NCBI GenBank assembly: GCA_963204845.1
Contig: CAUJIL010000310.1
Span: forward strand, 1-10,551
Direction of reading: 5' to 3'
DNA from: Pseudomonadota bacterium
GTDB lineage: Bacteria; Pseudomonadota; Gammaproteobacteria; Pseudomonadales; UBA5518
DNA length: 10,551 nucleotides
In this document: positions 5,501 to 10,551 of the stretch, in pieces
How the letters are laid out: the number at the start of each line of letters is the position of its first letter
Numbering within the stretch: the first letter of the stretch is position 1
Program-made: the position numbers and the translations under genes
Notes under the pieces: model-generated
The model's input: the letters and a program-made list of their open reading frames with translations, nothing else
The model's database searches: none
Told to the model about the DNA's origin: nothing

Positions 5501-6625
5501 TCAGGGCGCGCCGTCGAAGAAGCTCTGGAAACCACTGGGCGCGTGGCGGCCGAAACAGATGGTTTCCAGCGTGCCCACGCCCTCGCGCTCGCCCATGCGT
5601 GCGCGTACCAGCTGGTGCACGTGGATGTGGCTGTACTCGAGCGGGTCGATTTCATCGAGCCGCCACGACTCGCCGGCGATCGCCTCCTCGCCCTTCCAGA
5701 ACCCGTGCCCCCACTGCGGATGCGAGTAGCCGATGCCCTTCATCTGGAACGCCAGCAGCGGTTCGACCGTGATCGTGATCTCCTGTCCGGGCTGCTCGAC
5801 GAAGTGGAACTCGGCGCCGCGGCTGCGCCGCGTGCCCTGCTGCCAGTGGACGCGATGACGGGCGGTGTGCATGTGCCGCGCCGCCTTCTCCTCCGCCGGC
5901 ACCAGCTCGGGCGATGCATACGTGGGCTGGATGCAGGCGGCGAGCTGGGTGGGGTTGCCGTCGCGGTCCTCGAAGGTGTTGAACTGGGTGCACACGTCGC
6001 CGAAGTCGATCGGCGACCACACCCAGTACACGCCGGGTTCGCCGTTCAGCAGGCCAGGCGCCCCGCCTTCGGGCTCGCCGACCGGGCGCACGCCCCAGGA
6101 CTTGTCGCGCGCGCCGAAGCTCGTCTCGCGGCGCACCTCGTGGCGTCTTCCCCCGATCGTGAAATGGCCGCCCCAGCTGCCGAACTGCGTGAAGCGGCTG
6201 TTGTGCATGATCAGCCGCCCGTCGTCGTACATGACGTTCTTCGGTTCCTCGGTCGGCACGCTGCGCGCCTCGAACAGCAGGTCGCACTCGATGCCGGTCT
6301 CGTTAGGCAGCAGGCGCACGCGCACGCGCCGCAGCGGTTCCACCACCTCGACGCTGAACGGGCCGACCACCGTGTGCGCGCGCTCGTACGGCGCGCGGCG
6401 CGAGCCGTGAAAGCTGTGCTGCACGCCATCGATGACCACGCTGAAATGTCCGTCCATCACGCGGCGGTTCGGATACAGCCCGCAGCCGACCTCGAACATG
6501 AAGGCGCCGCCGGCATCGAAACCGTTGAACCAGTAGCGGTCGTAGAAGTTGCGGTCGCTCTGCGACGGCAGACAGACCGGCTCGTGCGTCTGGTGGATGC
6601 AGTAATCGTCGAAGCTGGTGATCAT
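5501..6625 (-). CDS. DUF7064/CrtC-AttH-like lipocalin-fold protein
   Basis: The 374-residue protein resembles the uncharacterised family that I know as DUF7064/DUF7065, distantly related to CrtC (carotenoid hydratase)/AttH beta-barrels. Family-like features are FYDRYWFNGFD (27-37), a GLYPNRRVMDGHFSVVIDG stretch (49-67), HGSRRAPYER (73-82), VGPFSVEVVEPLRRVRV (87-103), TQFGSWGG (146-153) and the very conserved-looking ARDKSWGVRPVG (172-183). The C-terminal half is rich in His and Trp (HPQWGHGFWKGEE and EYSHIHVHQLVRARM). There is no signal peptide, so it is probably cytoplasmic. The start ATG at 6623-6625 has GGAG 8 bases upstream; the longer frame from 6682 adds an unconserved Arg-rich stretch. 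It lies 90 bases downstream of the exbD-like gene. Neighbouring acyl-CoA dehydrogenase and kinase genes suggest a role in lipid or terpenoid breakdown. Its reaction is unknown. Confidence 0.8.
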   Translation of the reverse strand: MITSFDDYCIHQTHEPVCLPSQSDRNFYDRYWFNGFDAGGAFMFEVGCGLYPNRRVMDGHFSVVIDGVQHSFHGSRRAPYERAHTVVGPFSVEVVEPLRRVRVRLLPNETGIECDLLFEARSVPTEEPKNVMYDDGRLIMHNSRFTQFGSWGGHFTIGGRRHEVRRETSFGARDKSWGVRPVGEPEGGAPGLLNGEPGVYWVWSPIDFGDVCTQFNTFEDRDGNPTQLAACIQPTYASPELVPAEEKAARHMHTARHRVHWQQGTRRSRGAEFHFVEQPGQEITITVEPLLAFQMKGIGYSHPQWGHGFWKGEEAIAGESWRLDEIDPLEYSHIHVHQLVRARMGEREGVGTLETICFGRHAPSGFQSFFDGAP

Positions 6626-6652
6626 CGGCTGGGCTCCCGGGTTGGCCGCCGC

Positions 6653-6682
6653 ACTATCCCATCGCGCGCGCGAACGATGCAA
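6653..6682 (-). promoter_or_regulatory. Possible internal promoter for the CrtC-like gene
   Basis: On the minus strand TTGCAT (6677-6682) and GATAGT (6653-6658) are 18 bases apart, in the 90-base gap after the exbD-like gene. Both boxes are imperfect. If real, the CrtC-like gene could be expressed apart from the upstream three genes. Confidence 0.3.
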
Positions 6683-6715
6683 GTTACGTTTTTTCCAGAG
6701 ACGGGAGACGTCGCT

Positions 6716-7129
6716 TCAGTCGCGCCAGGTGGCGATCGCCACGTCCTCGACGCCGGCCTCGCGCGCCTGGTCCGCGATCGCCGCGAACACCTCGGTGTCG
6801 GATTCCTCGTGCGCGCGCACCACCAGCGCCGCCTGCGGCCGTGTCGCGTGCAGGCGCTCGAGGTACGCACGCACCGAGCGCACGTCGACGCGCCGCTCGC
6901 CGAGCCAGATCTGGTTGTCGCGCGCGACGGTCAGCACGAACGCGCGCTCGGTCGTGTCGGTGGGAATGGCTGCCGGCGGCGTGCGGGCGATCTCGATGCC
7001 GGTCTCGCGCACGAAGGACGCGGTCACGATGAAGAAGATCAGCATGATGAACACCACGTCGAGCAGCGGGGCGAGGTCGATCTCGGTGTCCTCCTCGCTG
7101 GCCCGCCGCCGCGGCATGCGCGCGCTCAC
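6716..7129 (-). CDS. ExbD/TolR-family protein, without an ExbB partner here
   Basis: The 137-residue protein has the ExbD/TolR layout. It has a short basic/acidic cytoplasmic N-terminus (MSARMPRRRASEEDTE), one membrane helix EIDLAPLLDVVFIMLIFFIVTASF (16-39) with the proton-path aspartate D24, and a periplasmic domain ending EVFAAIADQAREAGVEDVAIATW. Such proteins pair with ExbB/TolQ to couple proton flow to TonB/TolA-type energy transfer. The start is GTG at 7127-7129, with GGAGG 7 bases upstream; ATG at 7117 is a less likely alternative. It lies 12 bases after the phosphotransferase stop, so it is in that operon. No ExbB/TolQ, TonB or receptor gene is present within the window, which is unusual: it may use an ExbB encoded elsewhere or have a separate role. 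The family call is firm; the function in this context is not. Confidence 0.9.
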   Translation of the reverse strand: MSARMPRRRASEEDTEIDLAPLLDVVFIMLIFFIVTASFVRETGIEIARTPPAAIPTDTTERAFVLTVARDNQIWLGERRVDVRSVRAYLERLHATRPQAALVVRAHEESDTEVFAAIADQAREAGVEDVAIATWRD

Positions 7130-7141
7130 GCTCCGCCCTCC

Positions 7142-8182
7142 TCAGCCCAGCGCCCGTGCGGCGCGCTCGAGGTAGCGCTCGACGATCTTCGCGACCTGCT
7201 CGGGCGGCGCGGTCTTCATGCCGCCGCTCGCGCCCCGGATCAGGCGCGCGTACACACCCTCGACGATGCAGGCCTGCTTCCACCAGCCGAAGGCGGCGAA
7301 GTAGCCGGTGTTCCCGAGCGGCATCCCGCTGAACTCCTCGTAGCAGGCGACGACCTCGGCGCGCCGGGGGAACTGCGGCAGGCGGGTCGGCGGATCCGGC
7401 AGCAGCACGATATCGTCCTCCGCTTCGGCCCAGTACATCAGCGACCAGCAGAAATCGGCCGCCGGATCGCCGATCGTGCACAGTTCCCAGTCGAGCACCG
7501 CGCAGACGCGGTGGTCGGGGCCGAGCACCGTGTTGTCGAAGCGGTAATCGCCGTGCGCCAGCGCCGACGGGCGCGTCTGCGGCGGGATCGCGGCGGCGAG
7601 CCGCTCGTGCAGCGACTCGAGCAGCGGCAGGTCGCGGGTTTTCGAAGCCTCGACCTGACGGCGCCAGCGCGCGAGCTGGCGTGCCACGTAACCGTCGTGG
7701 CGGCCCAGATCCCCGAGACCGATCGCCGCCGGATCCAGCGCATGCAATGCGGCCTGCGTCGCGACCAGCGAACGCATCGCAGCGCGCGCCCCAGCGGTAT
7801 CCAGTGTCGCGGCGCCGGCACTGTCGCGCAGGATCAGCCCGTCGACGAACGCCATCGCGTAGAACGGCGCGCCGGTGACGGTCGTGTCCTCGCAGAACGC
7901 CAGCGGCCGCGGCACCGGCACCGCCGGTGCGTGCGCCGCCAGCGCGCTCATGATGCGCCACTCGCGGCTCATGTCGTGCGCGGTGGCCAGCGCGCTGCCC
8001 ACCGGCGGACGGCGCAGCACGAACGCCGCGCCGCGCGCGTCCTCGACGCGGAAGGTCAGGTTCGAGCCGCCGGCCGCGATCAGCCGGAACGCGTACGGCG
8101 CGACGAACTCCGGCAGGGACGCGGCAAGCCAGGCGGTGACGCGTTCGCGGTCGATTCCCTTCGGCGCCGGCTCCGCGCTCAC
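7142..8182 (-). CDS. APH/ACAD10-11-like phosphotransferase, probable hydroxyacyl-CoA kinase
   Basis: The 346-residue kinase-fold protein is of the APH/choline-kinase superfamily, in the subgroup that forms the N-terminal part of animal ACAD10/ACAD11 and bacterial LvaA. Visible are LIAAGGSNLTFRV (34-46; nucleotide loop), FVLRRPP (54-60; the ATP-site lysine position), the Brenner motif HGDYRFDNTVLG (210-221; catalytic D212, N217) and the metal-binding VLDWELCTIGDPAADFCW (229-246; D231). It has no resistance-gene hallmarks beyond the shared fold. In characterised relatives the hydroxyl of a 4-hydroxyacyl-CoA is phosphorylated before elimination by an acyl-CoA dehydrogenase-like partner. Here the start codon GTG (8180-8182) overlaps the dehydrogenase TGA as GTGA, with GGAG 7 bases upstream, indicating translational coupling. 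Substrate is inferred, not shown. An earlier start within the dehydrogenase is not needed. Confidence 0.88.
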   Translation of the reverse strand: MSAEPAPKGIDRERVTAWLAASLPEFVAPYAFRLIAAGGSNLTFRVEDARGAAFVLRRPPVGSALATAHDMSREWRIMSALAAHAPAVPVPRPLAFCEDTTVTGAPFYAMAFVDGLILRDSAGAATLDTAGARAAMRSLVATQAALHALDPAAIGLGDLGRHDGYVARQLARWRRQVEASKTRDLPLLESLHERLAAAIPPQTRPSALAHGDYRFDNTVLGPDHRVCAVLDWELCTIGDPAADFCWSLMYWAEAEDDIVLLPDPPTRLPQFPRRAEVVACYEEFSGMPLGNTGYFAAFGWWKQACIVEGVYARLIRGASGGMKTAPPEQVAKIVERYLERAARALG

Positions 8183-9504
8183 GGCGCGTCTCCCGCCGTG
8201 GCGGCGCGGATCACGCGCACGCGTTCGCCGAACAGCTCCTCGGCGCGACGCCGGCGTGCCGGCAGGTACTCGCTCGGCTGCTCCACCACCACCCAGCCGC
8301 GCAGCAGTTCGCGCGCGACGGTCTGCTTGTGCACCTCGTCGGCGCCATCGGCGATGCGCAGCGCGCGCGCGGTGCGGTACATCTCCTCGAGCGGCATGTC
8401 GGAGGTGTAGCCGAGCGCACCGTGGATCTGGATCGCGCGGTCGACGATCGCCAGCAGCGTGCGCGGCACCACGAACTTGACCAGCGCGATCTCGCGCCGC
8501 GCCTCGCGGCTGTAGTCGCCGCTGTGGTCCATGCGCCACGCGGCGCGCAGCACCAGCAGGCGGGCCATTTCCAGCTCCGCGTGCGACTGCGCGATCATGT
8601 CCTGCACCATCTGGTGCTTCGCCAGCGGCTTGCCCTGCGTGACGCGCGAGACGGCGCGCTCGCACATCATCTCGAAGGCGCGCGCGGCCTGCCCCAGGCA
8701 GCGCATCGCGTGGTGGATGCGCCCGCCGCCGAGACGCTTCTGCGCCAGCACGAAACCGTCGCCTGGCCCGCCGATCATGTGGTCGAGCGGCACCCGGCAG
8801 TTGCTGAACTGCACCTCGGTGTGGCCGCCGATGCGATCCATCAGTCCGTCGCCCGAGTACGGGTGATGCATGGAGCCGACGTCGCGCAGCAGTTCGACGC
8901 CGGGATGGCGGCACGGCACAACGAGCATCGCCGCGCGCCGGTGCGCCGGCGCCGCCGGATCGGTCACCGCCATGACGATCATGAAGTCGGCCACGCTCGA
9001 GTTCGAGGCGAACCACTTGCGCCCGTTGATCACCCACGCGTCGCCGTCGCGCTCGCAGCGGGTGGTGATGCCGGTGGGGTCGGAGCCGCTGTTGCCCGGC
9101 TCGGTGAGCGCGAAGGCGCTGCGCACGTGGCCGGCCAGCAGCGGTTCCAGCCAGCGCCGGGCCTGCGCCTCGTCGGCACCGGCGGCGAGCAGCTCGGCGT
9201 TGCCGGAATCCGGCGCCTGGCAGCCGAAGATCTCCGGCGCCAGCACGCTGCGCCCCAGCACTTCCTGCAGCAGCGCGAGCCGCAACTGTCCCATGCCGCT
9301 GCCGCCGTGCTCCGGCGGCAGGTGCGCGGCCCACAGCCCGCGTTCCTTTACCCGTTGCTTGAACGGGGCCCACAGCGCATCGAGCTGGCGCTGGTTCAAT
9401 CCCTCGCCGGCGATTTCCAGCGGAATGACGGTGCCGTCGACGAACTCGCGCACCCAGGCGAGATCGCGCTCGAAATCCGGATCGGTACTGAAGTCCCACG
9501 CCAT
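8179..9504 (-). CDS. Acyl-CoA dehydrogenase, ACAD10/11 (LvaC-like) type
   Basis: The 441-residue FAD enzyme has the acyl-CoA dehydrogenase layout: alpha domain (1 to about 128), FAD-contacting FALTEPGNSGSDPTGI (131-146) and NGRKWFASN (160-168), beta domain, then the C-terminal helical domain with QIHGALGYTSDMPLEEMYR (359-377). The end motif RIADGADEVHKQTVAREL (383-400) replaces the YEGT glutamate motif of classical short/medium-chain enzymes and is typical of ACAD10/11-like members. The start ATG at 9502-9504 has AAGGAG 7 bases upstream; the longer frame adds only an Arg-rich stretch. It is the first gene of a minus-strand operon and overlaps the phosphotransferase gene by 4 bases. It could be a normal alpha,beta-dehydrogenase or could act on the phosphorylated hydroxyacyl-CoA made by its partner. 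The coupled pairing favours the latter, as inference. Confidence 0.93.
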   Translation of the reverse strand: MAWDFSTDPDFERDLAWVREFVDGTVIPLEIAGEGLNQRQLDALWAPFKQRVKERGLWAAHLPPEHGGSGMGQLRLALLQEVLGRSVLAPEIFGCQAPDSGNAELLAAGADEAQARRWLEPLLAGHVRSAFALTEPGNSGSDPTGITTRCERDGDAWVINGRKWFASNSSVADFMIVMAVTDPAAPAHRRAAMLVVPCRHPGVELLRDVGSMHHPYSGDGLMDRIGGHTEVQFSNCRVPLDHMIGGPGDGFVLAQKRLGGGRIHHAMRCLGQAARAFEMMCERAVSRVTQGKPLAKHQMVQDMIAQSHAELEMARLLVLRAAWRMDHSGDYSREARREIALVKFVVPRTLLAIVDRAIQIHGALGYTSDMPLEEMYRTARALRIADGADEVHKQTVARELLRGWVVVEQPSEYLPARRRRAEELFGERVRVIRAATAGDAP

Positions 9505-9674
9505 GTGCTGTCTCCTTCGTAGCGACTGTGCCGGCGCGCGCCGCGAGAGCCGGTGCGACACCCCGTGAAGGCCGACGTCGAGCCTGATGTTTCGGGTTGC
9601 CGAGGCCGTTCATGGTAGCGATCGCTGTGGCGGGCGCAATGCCGACACTGCTCGACAACGGGTGACAGCGACGC
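9505..9674. other. Intergenic region upstream of the acyl-CoA dehydrogenase operon
   Basis: No gene is supported in these 170 bases. It should hold the promoter of the four-gene operon and the end of the argJ-mutT transcript. The best promoter-like match on the minus strand is TTGCGC/TACCAT with a 16-base spacing (9614-9641), which is weak. No hairpin followed by a T-run is visible after mutT. Confidence 0.35.
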
Positions 9675-10067
9675 TCAGGCGTCTGCGGTGGCGCGCAGGG
9701 CCTCGATGATCGGCAGGTCGGCCGCGGGGAATTCGGCCGGATCGAGCGCGCCGGGGGCGACCCAGCGCAGCGGCTGGCCCTCGCGCCCGTGGGGTGTGCC
9801 GGCGAACGCGTGCACGCGCCAGACGTCGAGTTCCACCGTGCGGTCGCTGTAGGCGTGGCGTACCCTCAGCAGCGGCGAGGCCGTCTCGACCTCGATGCCT
9901 AGCTCCTCGTGCAGTTCGCGCGCCAGCGCAGCCTCGACGCCCTCGCCGTCGGCGATCTTGCCGCCGGGGAACTCCCACAGCCCGCCCTGGTGGCGCTGCG
10001 CATCGCGCAAGGCGACCAGCACCTCGCCGGCCGCGTTGCCGATCACGCCGACCGCCACGCGCAGCAT
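9675..10067 (-). CDS. mutT: MutT-type Nudix hydrolase (8-oxo-dGTP diphosphatase)
   Basis: The 130-residue protein (E. coli MutT has 129) begins MLRVAVGVIGNAAGEVLVAL, followed by GGLWEFPGGKIADGE. The full Nudix box GX5EX7REUXEEXGU is present from G36 to I58 (REL-H-EELGI at 50-58), with E54/E55 as metal ligands. It should hydrolyse oxidised guanine nucleotides such as 8-oxo-dGTP and so prevent A:T to C:G mutation. The ATG at 10065-10067 follows the argJ TGA by 5 bases and lacks a clear Shine-Dalgarno, so translation is probably coupled to argJ. The argJ-mutT order is common in gammaproteobacteria and supports the mutT identity over other Nudix members. There is no extension corresponding to a ThiE-like domain seen in some pseudomonad MutT proteins. 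Confidence 0.92.
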   Translation of the reverse strand: MLRVAVGVIGNAAGEVLVALRDAQRHQGGLWEFPGGKIADGEGVEAALARELHEELGIEVETASPLLRVRHAYSDRTVELDVWRVHAFAGTPHGREGQPLRWVAPGALDPAEFPAADLPIIEALRATADA

Positions 10068-10072
10068 GGCGC

Positions 10073-10551
10073 TCAGGTGCGGTATTCGGCGTTGATGCGC
10101 ACGTAATCGTGCGACAGATCGCTGGTCCAGACGGTCGCCGCCGCGTCGCCGCGCGCGAGATCGATCGCGATGCGGATCTCCTCGCGCGCCATCACGCGCT
10201 GTCCGTCGGCCTCGGTATAGGCCGGGTCGCGCGCGCCGCTGCGCACGATCGCGACCTCATCGAGGTCGATCGCCACGCGCTCCACATCCAGCCCGTCGAC
10301 ACCGGCGCGCCCGACGGCGGCGAGGATGCGTCCCCAGTTCGGGTCGCTGGCGAACAGCGCGGTCTTCACCAGCGGCGACTCGGCGACCGTGTACGCGACC
10401 CGCCGGCACTCCGCCACATCGTGGCCGCCGCCGACCGCCACCGTCACGAACTTCGTCGCACCCTCGGCATCGCGCACGATCGCCTGCGCCAGCTCGACGC
10501 AGACCTCCTGCAGCGCGGCGGCGAAGGCGCGGGCGAGCGGATCGTGCAGCG
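10073..10551 (-). CDS. argJ: ArgJ glutamate N-acetyltransferase / ornithine acetyltransferase, C-terminal part (partial)
   Basis: The right edge cuts this gene; the last 158 codons are visible. ArgJ transfers the acetyl group from N-acetylornithine to glutamate in the arginine pathway and can also use acetyl-CoA in bifunctional forms. The visible segment belongs to the beta chain, downstream of the self-cleavage threonine. It contains the highly conserved IVRDAEGATKFVTV motif, VAESPLVKTALFASDPNWGRILAAVGRAG and the family end TSDLSHDYVRINAEYRT. The apparent start at 10477 is an internal GTG (Val) within that motif, and the frame stays open to the edge (ALQEVCVELAQAIVRD). It is the upstream partner of mutT, with 5 bases between them. 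Confidence 0.96.
   Translation of the reverse strand, partial: LHDPLARAFAAALQEVCVELAQAIVRDAEGATKFVTVAVGGGHDVAECRRVAYTVAESPLVKTALFASDPNWGRILAAVGRAGVDGLDVERVAIDLDEVAIVRSGARDPAYTEADGQRVMAREEIRIAIDLARGDAAATVWTSDLSHDYVRINAEYRT

Noticed and set aside
6684..6718. A terminator after the exbD-like gene
   Set aside because: The homopolymer run reads as A on the coding (minus) strand and the stem (GACG/CGTC) is only four bases.
7142..8182. The APH-fold gene as an aminoglycoside-resistance gene
   Set aside because: Shared kinase motifs only. Coupling to an acyl-CoA dehydrogenase and similarity to ACAD10/11 and LvaA-type kinases point to acyl-CoA metabolism.
5153..8410. A 1085-residue open frame on the plus strand
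   Set aside because: It is antisense to four recognisable minus-strand genes; long antisense frames are expected at this GC content.
8329..9522. A 397-residue plus-strand frame opposite the acyl-CoA dehydrogenase
   Set aside because: Composition is His/Arg/Ala-rich noise and the opposite strand encodes a complete, well-conserved enzyme.
7142..9658. An 838-residue minus-strand frame suggesting a fused dehydrogenase-kinase (as in ACAD11)
   Set aside because: The upstream half is an Arg/Ala-rich out-of-frame reading of the dehydrogenase. The real dehydrogenase is in another frame and ends at the GTGA overlap, so the genes are separate.

Overview
This is a high-GC (about 70%) chromosomal window that looks gammaproteobacterial. 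The evidence is the AspRS, ProRS and HemB sequence types, an aspS / HIT / proS neighbourhood like the one I recall from Pseudomonas, and small GTAGG-headed REP palindromes between genes. Genes are densely packed. I see no phage, insertion sequence, CRISPR array, tRNA or rRNA. The window opens inside aspS and closes inside argJ.

Region 1 (1-1500): aspS (5' end only) lies downstream of a small zinc-ribbon FmdB-type gene on the minus strand. A 333-base divergent region separates them from a plus-strand HU-family nucleoid protein with a Lys/Ala/Pro-rich N-terminal tail. That gene has a good sigma70-like promoter and a textbook terminator with a GAAA loop. A mosaic of REP palindromes follows.

Region 2 (1494-4120): a HIT-family protein (minus) and prolyl-tRNA synthetase proS (plus, bacterial type with the editing insertion) diverge from a 260-base spacer. 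Both genes take their stop codon from a REP element. A 58-residue single-pass membrane protein follows proS and ends 1 base from the convergent hemB.

Region 3 (4122-5409, minus): a DUF4404-like 88-residue coiled-coil protein and hemB (zinc-type porphobilinogen synthase) form a probable operon.

Region 4 (5501-9504, minus): this is the most interesting part. An ACAD10/11-type acyl-CoA dehydrogenase overlaps by 4 bases (GTGA) an APH-fold phosphotransferase. That gene is followed 12 bases later by a lone ExbD/TolR-like protein, then by a DUF7064/CrtC-like protein. The first two match the two chemical halves of hydroxyacyl-CoA catabolism by phosphorylation and elimination (bacterial LvaA/LvaC; ACAD10/ACAD11 in animals). 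I infer a pathway for a hydroxylated fatty acid, terpenoid or steroid-like compound, with the CrtC-like protein possibly handling the hydrophobic substrate. The ExbD has no ExbB partner in the window.

Region 5 (9675-10551, minus): argJ (3' part) and mutT are 5 bases apart.
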